Assembly (NCBI GenBank): GCA_028819235.1
Contig: JAPPMC010000027.1
Span: 1-39,463 of the forward strand
Length of the DNA: 39,463 nt
Reading direction: 5' to 3'
DNA from: Bryobacterales bacterium
GTDB lineage: Bacteria > Acidobacteriota > Terriglobia > Bryobacterales > UBA6623
This document shows, piece by piece, positions 1 through 9,316 of the stretch. The position numbers were made by a program, and so were the translations under genes. Within the stretch, counting starts at the first letter, position 1. Each line of letters begins with the position of its first letter. The notes below the pieces were generated by a model that saw only the letters and a list, made by a program, of their open reading frames with translations, did not search any database and was not told the DNA's origin.

Positions 1-32
1 GACCCCGTGTATCCCAAATCCGGGCTAGCTTG

Positions 33-3000
33 TCAACCCACGTTGATAATCCCCAATGCATTGGCCGTGGCATGGTTCGCCTGGCCGGGATTGCCCATGA
101 CTCCGACTCGGCTCGAGAAGAGGATAAAGAGATCGAGATCGCGGCTGGCCGTCGCGCGGTGCATGTGCCACGCGCCTAGCACCTTGGGCCACAGCACCTG
201 CTCGAACCGCTCCCAGCTCTGGTTTCCGAGCGCACCGTCCGAGAGCACTCCGACGCTGTGAATCACGCCGCCGAGCGGCGGCAGCTCCCGATCCGTCCTC
301 GCGAGCATTGCATCCACCGCCACGGCGTCAGACACATCCGCAAGCTCAACGCGCACGTCGACCCCGCGCGCCCGCAGCGCTGCAATCGCCGCCTCGGCGT
401 CGGGGTCCGGCGGCCGCCGACCGTTCAGCACAATCGTCGCCGCTCCGCGGTCAGCCAGCCACCCGGCCACGGCACATCCAATCCCGCCTAGGCCGCCAGT
501 CACCAGATACGTCCTCTCCGGACGTAATCGCTCTCCCGCCAGCGGTGGCGTCGTTACGACGATCTTTCCGAGATGGCGGGCTGCGCGCATGAACCTCAGC
601 GCCGCGCCTGCTTCGGCCAGTGGCCACCTGCTATGGATCAACGGCTCTAGCTGTCCCGCCGAAAGGCGCTCCATAATGTCCCGCAGGACCCTTCCCACCC
701 CGGCCGGTTCCGTTTTCTTCAGGACATCTAGTTCCAGGATGGAGTAGCCTACGTCGGGCCGCACCGAGGCCATCTCGTCCTCACTGAGGATGTCGCGTCT
801 CGCAAGCTCCACGAATCTCCCGCCATGCGCGAGACAGGACAGGCTGGCCTCGATGAATCCTTCCCCAGTCAAGCTGTTGAGGACTATGTCGACCCCCGCC
901 CCGCCCGTGGCTTCGAGGACTCCGTCGGCGAATTCAGTCGTGCGGCTGTTGAACACGTGCGACACGCCTCGCGATCGGACATACTCTTGCTTCGGTTCGC
1001 TCGCAGTCGTGAAGACTTCCGCTCCCGCGGCTTGGGCCAGCTGAATGGCCGCCAGGCCCACTCCGCCTGAGCCGGCGTGAATCAGCACACGCTCGCCGGC
1101 CTCCAGTCCAGAGAGTTCGTAGGAAAGCGCGGCTGAGACAAACGCGCTCGGCACTGTGGCAAGGTCCGTCACAGAGATTCCCTGCGGCGCGGGCGCCACC
1201 AGTTCCTTGTGCGTGACCATTTGCGCCGCGAACGCGCCAAACCCCAGTCCAACGACGTGGTCTCCGACCGAGACGGTTGACACGTCGGACCCCAGATCGA
1301 CGATGTGGCCACACATCTCCCTGCCAAGGTTTCCCTCTTCAATGAAGCCAAGAGAACGGAAGACATCCCAGAAGTTGAGACCGGAAGCCTCGACGGCGAC
1401 GCGGACTTCGTCCGGTTCCAAGGGACGCTCCTCCAGCGGCGTGACGCACGGCTTCTCGAACACGCCGCGCGGGTCTGGAGCCAAGGCCCACGCAGCATCG
1501 TCTGGCAGCGTCAGCCTCTCCGCGCCGTCTTCCATTCGAACGAGGCGAGCCACCATGCGGCGTCCGAAACGGTACGCGATGTGATTCTCGGGATCGGGCC
1601 ACAACAGCTCATCGGCTAGGTCGGGCGGAAGCGCCGATCCCACGGGGGCCAGATCGATCATTCTCGGCTGCAAATGCGGCAGTTCGCGGGCTAGTGCCTT
1701 TCCGAAACCCCACAAAGTCGCTCCGAGAAGCTGCCCACCCCGCTCCCGCTCCAGCACCTGTCCTCCGCGCGTGAGGAACCAAACGCCCTTCTCGGGCGTC
1801 GCGTCGGCGTCCAACAGTCCCTGCGACAGCGCCAGCGCGCTCGCGACCACCCGTCTCGCGTCCTTTGCAATCTCGCCCGTCGTTGCATCCTCCCGGTGGC
1901 CTTCCAGTGCCTCGAGGTGCACGACGCCGGCCAGCGGGATCTTCCCGCGAAGGCTCTCGAACAGCGACCGCCACGACTCTCGCCGCTCCGCTTCGACGGT
2001 CTTCCGAACTGCGGCGGAACCGTTCTGTCCCGAACCTCCGTTCTTTTCCCCAGCCGGCTGTGCCAACACGACGGTCTGGTTGTGTGCGGCCAAGATCTCC
2101 GCGAGTTCCTGGGAAGCGCCGCCGCTGCTTGCCGCCAGAACCCAGATGCCGGGACGCTCGGTCACCTCAACGGGACCTTGTGCCACGATCACGCCTTTGT
2201 CCGGGAACGCGGCTGGGTCAGACTCATCCAATCCCAAGATTTCCGCTTGCCGGAAACCCGCGTCGGAGAGAGCGCGCCGCCATACCGCGGGGCTCGCCAA
2301 GGCGTGGTGCGGGCGGTAGTCGTCCGCAAAACGCCACCAGCCGTCCAACTGCCCAAACGTCAGGTCCATCCAGCCCTGGCCGCTCAGGTTCTCAAGCGCC
2401 ACCAGCTGCCCCGATGGCGCCAGAAGATCGCGACAGTGAGCGAGCGTCTCCTGCAAGTACCGCGTGGCGTGCAGCACATTCGAGGCAATCAGCAAGTCGT
2501 AACCGTGGGGCTGAAAGCCCTGCTCGACGGGCTCCCTCTCGATGTCCAGCGCGCGGTATTCTATCGACGCCTCTTCGCCGCCGAAGCGTGCCTGCGCTTC
2601 CGCGAAAAACCCCGCCGAGATGTCCGTGTACACATAGTCGAACCGCTCGGGCGGGAGTTCGGGAAGGATCGCGGCGGTTGCCGACCCTGTGCCGGCCCCG
2701 ACCTCAATGACCTTCAAGCGTCGTCCTTCGGGCAGGTCAGCCACTAGCGCTTGAACGGTCTCTCGAAGAATCCGGTTCGCCGCGCGCGCAACGGGCGCGT
2801 TCCGGTAGAGATCGCCAGGTGTCGGATCCCCGCTACTGAACAGCAGTGTCAGCGCGTCCGCGCGACCGCGGAGCACTTCGGCGAGTGCGCCGCCACAGCG
2901 CCGAAACAGGCCGACTTCGGTCGCCCCGTGCGGATACAGGTCAGGCATCCGACCAGCAAACTCTTCCAGGTCGCCCGGCATTTCATCCGGCAACGGGTCG

Positions 3001-4034
3001 TCCGACCCTACCCTCACGCGGAAGCCGCCGTCCACTTCCTCCAGCACGCCGGACTTGGCCAGCATTTCGAGCATCCGGCGGAACAGCCGCTTGTGTTCCG
3101 CGATGACATCCAGCCGCTCTCGCAGGTCATCGGCGTCTACGAGGTCACCTGTCTTGCGCTTCCAGCCGAGCGTATCCAGCGTCACCAGCGCGCGGGAACG
3201 CGACCATCGCTCTAGGTCGGCTAGCAGAGCGGTCCTGTCTGTCGGTGCCACTCCTTCTTGGGACAGATAGTCGGAGAGCAACCCCGAGCGGGACGCGACA
3301 GCTGCGGGAGACGGTAGGAAGTTCGCGGGCATGATTCCCGGTACAAGTCCGCTCTCGCGCCATACGATCTCGTACAGGAGGTCGTTCACCCCTTCCGCCG
3401 GCGACAGCAGCGCAGACCGCGTAGCTCGCTTGACCGTGTACCCGCTCAACCCGCCAAGCGGAAACCCGTCGGGGTCGTAGATGCGTATTTCGCCGGTCAC
3501 AACCTCCGGTAGCTCGCCAGGTGCCGCTTCGGAATCCCGGGGAGTCTCGCTCATGCGCACATGGCAGACCACGCGATCCGGAAGGCGCTCCGTCAGCCAC
3601 AAACGCTCCCAGCCGAACGGAAGGTAGGTGATTCCAGCTTCGACCGCGCCCGGATTGCGGGCCGCAGCAACGACCTGAAAGCATCCGTCCAGCACCAGCG
3701 GGTGAGCATCCAGGCCGTTGCGGCCGAGCGTTTCGGGGAGAGACACCTCGCCCAACGCCTCGCCCGGCCCGGACCAAAGTCGGCCGAGCGTCCGGAAGCT
3801 CGGGCCGAGATCAATCCCGGTGCCGGCCCTGGCGCGGTAGTAAGCCGACACGTCGACGGGGGAGAGACCCTCCTTCAGGCTCTCCAATTCGATGCTCGCA
3901 GCGACCTCCGGCACCGGAGCTTGCGGCGACACGCGACCCTCCACGTGGACCGTCCAGCCCCCGTCCCCTCCCCTGCTGAAGATCTGGACGGGCCGCGAAT
4001 CTGCTTGCTCGGAAGAACCGAGCACGACCTGCAC
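33..4034 (-). CDS. Type I polyketide synthase, C-terminal part (rest of DH, MT, ER, KR)
   Basis: This is the downstream part of a multidomain PKS whose upstream part is in another frame (3875-7198). In order: the second half of a dehydratase domain with the catalytic LDGCFQ motif (D and Q, about residue 111); a C-methyltransferase with the SAM-binding motif IEVGAGTGSA (about 440); an enoyl reductase (about 853-1165) with the NAD(P)H motif HAGSGGVGLA (about 985); and a ketoreductase from about 1173 with TGGLGGIG. The KR carries a Ser (LFSS) but has His where most KRs have the catalytic Tyr (GQANHATAN). The ORF stops right after this motif, so the end of the KR and any ACP are missing. The GTG start at 4034 only marks where this frame opens; the true gene reads through from the upstream part. 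The domains are clear; whether the gene is intact is not. Confidence 0.9.
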   Translation of the reverse strand: MQVVLGSSEQADSRPVQIFSRGGDGGWTVHVEGRVSPQAPVPEVAASIELESLKEGLSPVDVSAYYRARAGTGIDLGPSFRTLGRLWSGPGEALGEVSLPETLGRNGLDAHPLVLDGCFQVVAAARNPGAVEAGITYLPFGWERLWLTERLPDRVVCHVRMSETPRDSEAAPGELPEVVTGEIRIYDPDGFPLGGLSGYTVKRATRSALLSPAEGVNDLLYEIVWRESGLVPGIMPANFLPSPAAVASRSGLLSDYLSQEGVAPTDRTALLADLERWSRSRALVTLDTLGWKRKTGDLVDADDLRERLDVIAEHKRLFRRMLEMLAKSGVLEEVDGGFRVRVGSDDPLPDEMPGDLEEFAGRMPDLYPHGATEVGLFRRCGGALAEVLRGRADALTLLFSSGDPTPGDLYRNAPVARAANRILRETVQALVADLPEGRRLKVIEVGAGTGSATAAILPELPPERFDYVYTDISAGFFAEAQARFGGEEASIEYRALDIEREPVEQGFQPHGYDLLIASNVLHATRYLQETLAHCRDLLAPSGQLVALENLSGQGWMDLTFGQLDGWWRFADDYRPHHALASPAVWRRALSDAGFRQAEILGLDESDPAAFPDKGVIVAQGPVEVTERPGIWVLAASSGGASQELAEILAAHNQTVVLAQPAGEKNGGSGQNGSAAVRKTVEAERRESWRSLFESLRGKIPLAGVVHLEALEGHREDATTGEIAKDARRVVASALALSQGLLDADATPEKGVWFLTRGGQVLERERGGQLLGATLWGFGKALARELPHLQPRMIDLAPVGSALPPDLADELLWPDPENHIAYRFGRRMVARLVRMEDGAERLTLPDDAAWALAPDPRGVFEKPCVTPLEERPLEPDEVRVAVEASGLNFWDVFRSLGFIEEGNLGREMCGHIVDLGSDVSTVSVGDHVVGLGFGAFAAQMVTHKELVAPAPQGISVTDLATVPSAFVSAALSYELSGLEAGERVLIHAGSGGVGLAAIQLAQAAGAEVFTTASEPKQEYVRSRGVSHVFNSRTTEFADGVLEATGGAGVDIVLNSLTGEGFIEASLSCLAHGGRFVELARRDILSEDEMASVRPDVGYSILELDVLKKTEPAGVGRVLRDIMERLSAGQLEPLIHSRWPLAEAGAALRFMRAARHLGKIVVTTPPLAGERLRPERTYLVTGGLGGIGCAVAGWLADRGAATIVLNGRRPPDPDAEAAIAALRARGVDVRVELADVSDAVAVDAMLARTDRELPPLGGVIHSVGVLSDGALGNQSWERFEQVLWPKVLGAWHMHRATASRDLDLFILFSSRVGVMGNPGQANHATANALGIINVG

Positions 4035-7000
4035 CGTCCGGCCCCCTCGTCGCCGTCCTGAGAGTCACTCTTCGGGAAGACCAGCGCGTTGTGGAGCTGC
4101 AAGTCTTCCACCATGGCGGCATCGGCCCCGTCGGCAAACGAAGCCGTCGCCGCCATTGCACCGTACAGCGCGCCGGGAGCGATTACCCGGCCAAACACTT
4201 GGTGGTCGCTCAACCACTGCGGATCGGACGGAAACACTTCTGTCTCGAACGTGATTGATCCGCCGGCGGATTCATGGCGGACGCCAAGCAGGGGATGACC
4301 TTCCGCGGCTCGCCTTCGCTTCGCCGGTTCGAGCCAATAGCGCTCGCGTTGGAACGGATAGCTCGGCAGGGAGATCCGACGCCGCGCTTCCCCGGCGAAC
4401 AGCCCCGCGAAACGGACTGGCAGTACTGCCTCGTACGCGTCTGCGACCGCCCGCGTCAGATCGACGCCCTCTTCCCGTTCTGCCAACTTGCCCGTGGGCG
4501 GACGCAGGCTTGCCAGCGCCGTCGGTGCCGGTATCTCGGCAGAGTCTGGCCAAGCAGCGGCCACCAGCCCAGTCAGTACACGACGCGGGCCTATCTCAAC
4601 TACCAAGTCGACCCCGAGTTCCGCGAGCGTAGTGACCCCCCGGGCGAATGACACCGGCTGGCGCGCATGCCGCCGCCAGTAGCTTCCGTCCATCGCGTCG
4701 CTCGGTCCTACAATGCGGCCCGTGACGTTGCTGACCACGGCAAGGGAGGGTTGCTTGACGTCCATGGCTGCGAAGCAGGCCTCCAATTCGCCGAGTGCCG
4801 GCTCTACAAGGGCGCTGTGGAAGGCCCGCGTCGTATTCAGCCGCCTCACGCGAACGCCGTTCGACTCGAAGTGCTTCAGAGCGGCGTCAATTCTTGCCAC
4901 CGTACCGCTCAGCACTTGGTGGGTGCCGTTGTCCGCTGAGATGTTCAGTCCAAGTCCGGCTGACGATGCGTTCAGTGACTCGACTCCCTTCGCCACCTTT
5001 GTCGGCGGTGCGAAGACCGCTGCCATGGCGCCCGGTTCGGTCTCCGCTAGCAGGGTGCCTCGCGCGATGGCAAACCGCATGCCGTCCTCTAGGCTGAACA
5101 CTCCCGCCGCCTGCGCTGCAGCCAACTCCCCGACGCTGTGCCCCACGACCACGCTGGGGCGAACGCCCACACTCGCCCAGAGCGCCGTGAGGGCGCACTC
5201 TAACGCGTAGAGGGCGGGCTGTTCCCATTCGGTGCGACCCAGATCGAACTCGCTCGGCCCGAACATCACCTCCAGCAATGAGGTGCCTCTCTCTGCGCGG
5301 AACACGTCCTCGCATCGGTCGAGAAGGGCCCGCGCGACCGGTTCGCTGCGGTACAGCGCGCTTCCCATGCCGACCCACTGGCTTCCCTGCCCGGTATAGG
5401 CGAATGCGACAGTCGAAGGCGTAGGAGGGCCTGCGCCAGCGCCTCCTGCGGCCAGCGCCGCGAGCCGCTCCCGCAACATCCCAACATCGCGGAAAACGAT
5501 GCCCGCGCGGTGGTCGAAATGGCTTCTCCCTACGCCTGCCGTCCACGTCATGTCCGATAGCAGCGGGTCTGCGGCGGCGCCCGCGGAAGCCAGCTCAGCC
5601 GAATGCCCGTTCAGCCAGGCCAGATAGCGCTGCGCGAGTTCCCGCAGCGCGACCTCCGATTTTCCAGAGAGTGGCAGCAGGCGAGTCTCGCGCCTCTGGA
5701 GGCCCCGCTCCGGCAGCGCCAGATCCGCCACGGCCGCCGCCGGCACCGACACCTCATAGGGCGCGCCAGCGGCCTGACTCCGGCTGTAAGGCCCCTCGTC
5801 CGGAGCACAGTGTTCTTCCACCACCAGGTGGACGTTCGTCCCAGAAATCCCGAAGGAGTTCACGCCCGCCCGTCGTGGTCGGCCTCGCTCCGGCAGGTCC
5901 ATCATGGTGGAGGTAACTTGCAGGGGCATCCGGTCCCAATCGACGGCCGGGGTGGGGGCCTGGAAATGCAGATGCTTGGGAATCACCCCGCGCTGCATGA
6001 CCAGCGCTGCCTTGATCAGGCCGGCGATCCCGGCGGCTGACTCCAGATGGCCGACATTGGTCTTGATCGAACCGACCAGTAACGGTCGGTCGGCCCTGCG
6101 TCCCCTGCCGTAGACAGCGGATATCGCGTTGAGTTCGATCGGATCGCCCACAGCCGTCCCGGTGCCGTGAGCCTCCAGGTAGTCCACTTCCGAGGGAGCG
6201 ACTCCCGCCTCCGACAGTGCTGCTTCAATAACCTTTTCGAGTGCCGGCGTGTGCGGAACCGTCAATCCGACGCTCGCCCCCCCGTGATTCACTGCCGAGC
6301 CTCTGATGACCCCCCAAATCCGATCGCCGTCCGCCTCGGCCTCGCTCAGCCGCTTGAGGACAACCACCCCGCAACCCTCGCCTCGCACGTAACCGTTGGC
6401 GGACGCGTCGAACGCCTTGCACTGCCCGTCCGGAGAGAGCATCATCGAATCCGCGCGGAGTTCGAAAATGCGACCGTTCAGAATGGCCTGAACTCCGCCT
6501 GCGATCGCCAAATCTGCCCGGCCCTGCTGAAGATCCGCCACGGCGTCATGTACCGAGACCAACGACGACGCGCAAGCGGCGTCCACAGCCTTGGCGGGCC
6601 CCATGAGGCCCAGCACGAAGGAGACTCGTCCGCTGGTCCCGTTCAGGTTGGTGCCGCTCAGAGCGTAGAGGCATGCAGCAGCCTCGGCAGGCTTGCTGGA
6701 CTCGACGACCAGCATCCGGTACTCGTCATTGCTGATCCCGGTGTAGACCCCGGTGCGGCCGCCCTTCAGCTGGTCGGGATCTATTCCGGCATCCTCGAGT
6801 GCCTCCCATGTGGTTTCGAGCATCATCCGCTGCTGCGGATCCAGCATCTCGGCCTCGACCGGCGAAATCCTGAAGAACCGTGCGTCGAATTGCTCGATCC
6901 CATCGACGTATGCACAAAAGCGGCACGCGCCGCCCACGTTCGAGGAAGTCGAGAACAACTCATCAACTCTCTTGACGCCCGAGCCAGGCGTGGCCTCCGT

Positions 7001-7198
7001 CACCGCGTTCCCGCCGTCCTCTAGCAGCTGCCAGAGGGCGGAAATGTCCGGTGCGCCGGGAAAGCGACACGCCATACCGATAATCGCAATGGGCTCGCCG
7101 CGCAAAGGACCCTTTCGGTCCCGTTCTTGTTGCCAGCTTTGGTCGCGGTCTAGCAATGACATACCCTCGCGAAGCCCGGCTGCGGACTCCCCACACAT
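3875..7198 (-). CDS. Type I polyketide synthase, N-terminal part (KS, AT, first half of DH)
   Basis: The N-terminal part of the same PKS loads and condenses acyl units. The ketosynthase begins just after the start (GEPIAIIGMACRFPG) and has all three catalytic sites: Cys in DAACASS, His in EAHGTGT and His in NVGHLE. The acyltransferase starts near 5411 with TGQGSQW and has the nucleophile motif GHSVGE; GHSVG together with RAFH (compare HAFH) suggests malonyl-CoA specificity. The DH begins near 4296 with HPLLG and has the catalytic His motif HQVFGRVIAPG. The reading then runs out of frame past 4046 and ends in an Arg-rich tail that is not DH-like. ATG at 7198 was chosen because the 38 codons upstream (from 7312) look non-coding; ATG 7162 is also possible. 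It diverges from the small gene at 7437. Confidence 0.9.
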   Translation of the reverse strand: MCGESAAGLREGMSLLDRDQSWQQERDRKGPLRGEPIAIIGMACRFPGAPDISALWQLLEDGGNAVTEATPGSGVKRVDELFSTSSNVGGACRFCAYVDGIEQFDARFFRISPVEAEMLDPQQRMMLETTWEALEDAGIDPDQLKGGRTGVYTGISNDEYRMLVVESSKPAEAAACLYALSGTNLNGTSGRVSFVLGLMGPAKAVDAACASSLVSVHDAVADLQQGRADLAIAGGVQAILNGRIFELRADSMMLSPDGQCKAFDASANGYVRGEGCGVVVLKRLSEAEADGDRIWGVIRGSAVNHGGASVGLTVPHTPALEKVIEAALSEAGVAPSEVDYLEAHGTGTAVGDPIELNAISAVYGRGRRADRPLLVGSIKTNVGHLESAAGIAGLIKAALVMQRGVIPKHLHFQAPTPAVDWDRMPLQVTSTMMDLPERGRPRRAGVNSFGISGTNVHLVVEEHCAPDEGPYSRSQAAGAPYEVSVPAAAVADLALPERGLQRRETRLLPLSGKSEVALRELAQRYLAWLNGHSAELASAGAAADPLLSDMTWTAGVGRSHFDHRAGIVFRDVGMLRERLAALAAGGAGAGPPTPSTVAFAYTGQGSQWVGMGSALYRSEPVARALLDRCEDVFRAERGTSLLEVMFGPSEFDLGRTEWEQPALYALECALTALWASVGVRPSVVVGHSVGELAAAQAAGVFSLEDGMRFAIARGTLLAETEPGAMAAVFAPPTKVAKGVESLNASSAGLGLNISADNGTHQVLSGTVARIDAALKHFESNGVRVRRLNTTRAFHSALVEPALGELEACFAAMDVKQPSLAVVSNVTGRIVGPSDAMDGSYWRRHARQPVSFARGVTTLAELGVDLVVEIGPRRVLTGLVAAAWPDSAEIPAPTALASLRPPTGKLAEREEGVDLTRAVADAYEAVLPVRFAGLFAGEARRRISLPSYPFQRERYWLEPAKRRRAAEGHPLLGVRHESAGGSITFETEVFPSDPQWLSDHQVFGRVIAPGALYGAMAATASFADGADAAMVEDLQLHNALVFPKSDSQDGDEGAGRCRSCSVLPSKQIRGPSRSSAGEGTGAGRSTWRVACRRKLRCRRSLRASNWRA
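4042..4046 (-). other. Probable frameshift site in the PKS (C5 homopolymer)
   Basis: The two PKS halves lie in different frames that overlap only here. On the coding strand the junction is a run of five G. Adding one G joins the frames without loss, reading D-E-G-G-R-T-V-Q-V-V, which is normal DH sequence. The simplest reading is a missing base, from assembly error or true mutation. A -1 slip on the G run would give the same protein. Confidence 0.8.
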
Positions 7199-7418
7199 GG
7201 TAGTCTGCGCGGTCCGAATCGGACGAATCTGAAGACTGACGTCCGGGCATGGCCTTACTGCGCGGAACGACCTGACTCGGACCAGCGGCCTTGCCCCGGG
7301 GAGTTGGCGCATGAGGCGTTCAGAAGAGGGCCGCGCCCGACCTTCGGATTGCCTGAGCTGTTCCGATCCGTGCGGTCGGGTCGGCCGGGGCCCCGCCGGC
7401 AGACTCCATGGCCGTTGC

Positions 7419-7424
7419 TAAAAT
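7419..7424 (+). promoter_or_regulatory. Possible -10 element (TAAAAT) before the 7437 gene
   Basis: TAAAAT stands out in GC-rich sequence and ends 12 bases before the ATG at 7437. Transcription starting six or seven bases after it would leave a very short leader. No good -35 box is visible, so this is weak. Confidence 0.25.
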
Positions 7425-7436
7425 GGCTCAAGGTTC

Positions 7437-7727
7437 ATGAGCGACGCGACTCCTCCGGCTGCCGAGGCGGCTCCCGAGCCAAAGAACTTCCTTGCCCGCC
7501 TTGATGACGGTACGGTTGTGAAACGGCGCCTTCCGCGGCAGCGCGCTTGCAACGAGCCAGGCAAAAAGGACATCTGTGCGGGCCACCTCAAGCGCTGGTA
7601 CGGTTTCGGCCCCGAACTGGTTGAGATCTATGGCGGCGACCCCGAGATCTACCGCTGCGAGCGCTGCCAAGTCCTCTATCGCCCAAACGAGGAGGAAGTC
7701 GCGCGCACCGGAACGCTCGCCTACTAG
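7437..7727 (+). CDS. Small four-cysteine protein of unknown function upstream of methylmalonyl-CoA mutase
   Basis: A 96-residue protein. It has an Ala/Pro-rich N-terminus, then a compact region with four cysteines: one in RACNEPG, one in KKDICAGH, and a CERC pair near the end. A His and several charged residues lie among them. This spacing suggests a zinc-ribbon-like fold, but I do not recognise the family. It has no signal peptide or membrane segment. Its stop is three bases before the GTG of the mutase gene, so the two are very likely co-transcribed. A role in mutase assembly or regulation is a guess from position only. The start is ATG 7437 behind a possible TAAAAT element. Confidence 0.75.
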   Translation: MSDATPPAAEAAPEPKNFLARLDDGTVVKRRLPRQRACNEPGKKDICAGHLKRWYGFGPELVEIYGGDPEIYRCERCQVLYRPNEEEVARTGTLAY

Positions 7728-7730
7728 GCA

Positions 7731-9299
7731 GTGCAGCGGCGAACCGCCTCCGGCATTCCTGTAGACCGCTGCTACAGCCCCGCGAACGGATCTCCTGGGG
7801 ACAGCTCCGTAGCCGGCGAAGCCCCCTACACCCGCGGGATCCACCCCCGGATGTACTTGGACCGGCTCTGGACGATGCGCCAGTTCGCTGGCTTCGGCAC
7901 GCCCAGCGAGACCAACCAGCGCTTCCGGTACCTCCTGCGGCAGGGGCAGACTGGGCTCTCGGTTGCGTTCGACCTGCCCACGCTGATGGGCTACGACAGC
8001 GACCACGAGGCGGCGGAGGGCGAAGTCGGCAAGTGCGGGGTCGCCGTTTCATCGCTGGCCGATATGGAGGATCTCTTCGACGAGATCCGGCTGGACGCCG
8101 TGACCACGTCGATGACCATCACCTCCTCGGCCGCCATCCTATGGGCCATGTACCTCGTCGTCGCCGAGCGCCAGGGTGCCGATTGGGCCGGCCTCTCGGG
8201 CACGATCCAGAACGACATCCTCAAGGAGTACATAGCCCAGAAGGAGTACATCTATCCGCCCCGGCCATCGATGCGCCTGGTGGCCGACACAATCGAGTTC
8301 GCCGCCCGGCACGTGCCCCGCTACAACCCGATCTCGATCAGCGGCTACCACATCCGCGAGGCTGGGGCCACGGCCGTCCAGGAGCTCGCCTACACCTTGG
8401 GCGCGGCCATCGCCTACGTCGAGTGGACCCTGCGGCGCGGCCTGCCCGTCGACCGCTTTGCTCCGCGCCTGAGCTTCTTCTTTGATTCTCACAACGACTT
8501 CTTCGAGGAGATCGCAAAGTTCCGGGCCGCTCGACGGGTCTGGTGCCGGTTGATGCGCGACCGCTTCGGCGCGCGTGAGCCACGCTCGCTCAAGCTAAGG
8601 TTCCACGCCCAGACTGCGGGCGTATCTTTGACGGCGCAGCAGCCCGAGGTGAACCTCGTGCGCACCGCGCTACAAGCCCTGGCCGCGGTGCTCGGTGGCG
8701 CGCAGTCTTTGCACACGAACGCCCTCGACGAGGCATACGCACTGCCGACCGCCCGCGCAGCCCTGCTCGCCCTGCGCACGCAGCAGGTGATCGCCGCCGA
8801 GACAGGCGTGACCCGCGAAGTCGACCCCTGCGGCGGCAGTTATTTCGTGGAGCGCCTGACCGACGAACTGGAGGTCCGCTGCTTCGAGGAGATCGGCAGG
8901 CTGGACGAAATGGGAGGCATGGTCGCCGCCGTCGAGAGCGGATACCCCCAAGCCGAGATCGCTAAGTCAGCGTATGGGCAGCAGCGGTCCGTGGAAGAGG
9001 GCGAGGCCAAGATCGTCGGCGTGAATGCTCACCTGGCCAAAGAGCACCGGCCAATCGAGACTTTGGTGATCGACGAGACTGCGGCCCGCCGACAGGCGGC
9101 CCGGCTCCGGGAACTGCGGCGCTCGCGGGACTGCGCCGCAGTGGCTCGTGCTTTGGCCTCCGTGCGCCGGGCAGCCTCCAGTACGCAGAACCTGATGCCT
9201 CCGCTTTTGGACGCCGTCCGTGCCTACGCCACGCTGGGCGAGATCTGCGACGCGCTGAGGGCCGAGCTTGGCGTGTATTCCGAGCGGCCCGCCATCTGA
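7731..9299 (+). CDS. Methylmalonyl-CoA mutase, catalytic (large/alpha) subunit without B12 domain
   Basis: This enzyme interconverts methylmalonyl-CoA and succinyl-CoA by an adenosylcobalamin radical mechanism. The protein has 522 residues, matching the separate catalytic subunit (mcmA1/MutA type). It holds the family hallmarks: [19 protein letters not shown] (about 33-51), [42 protein letters not shown] and [10 protein letters not shown]. It ends where a B12-binding domain would begin in fused mutases, so a separate small B12-binding subunit is expected; none is in the window. The start is GTG at 7731, three bases after the stop of the small Cys-rich gene. It is convergent with the glycosyltransferase at 9317. 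Alternatives such as isobutyryl-CoA mutase large subunit or ethylmalonyl-CoA mutase cannot be excluded by eye. Confidence 0.93.
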   Translation: MQRRTASGIPVDRCYSPANGSPGDSSVAGEAPYTRGIHPRMYLDRLWTMRQFAGFGTPSETNQRFRYLLRQGQTGLSVAFDLPTLMGYDSDHEAAEGEVGKCGVAVSSLADMEDLFDEIRLDAVTTSMTITSSAAILWAMYLVVAERQGADWAGLSGTIQNDILKEYIAQKEYIYPPRPSMRLVADTIEFAARHVPRYNPISISGYHIREAGATAVQELAYTLGAAIAYVEWTLRRGLPVDRFAPRLSFFFDSHNDFFEEIAKFRAARRVWCRLMRDRFGAREPRSLKLRFHAQTAGVSLTAQQPEVNLVRTALQALAAVLGGAQSLHTNALDEAYALPTARAALLALRTQQVIAAETGVTREVDPCGGSYFVERLTDELEVRCFEEIGRLDEMGGMVAAVESGYPQAEIAKSAYGQQRSVEEGEAKIVGVNAHLAKEHRPIETLVIDETAARRQAARLRELRRSRDCAAVARALASVRRAASSTQNLMPPLLDAVRAYATLGEICDALRAELGVYSERPAI

Positions 9300-9316
9300 T
9301 CCCGGAGCGCCTGATT

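Noticed and set aside
4042..4046. Programmed -1 frameshift in the PKS
   Set aside because: The G5 run allows a slip, but there is no classic slippery heptamer and I could not establish a downstream stimulatory structure; a missing base is simpler.
7162..7312. Longer PKS start at 7312
   Set aside because: The added residues are Arg-rich and non-conserved; starts at 7198 or 7162 leave a normal short N-terminus before the KS.
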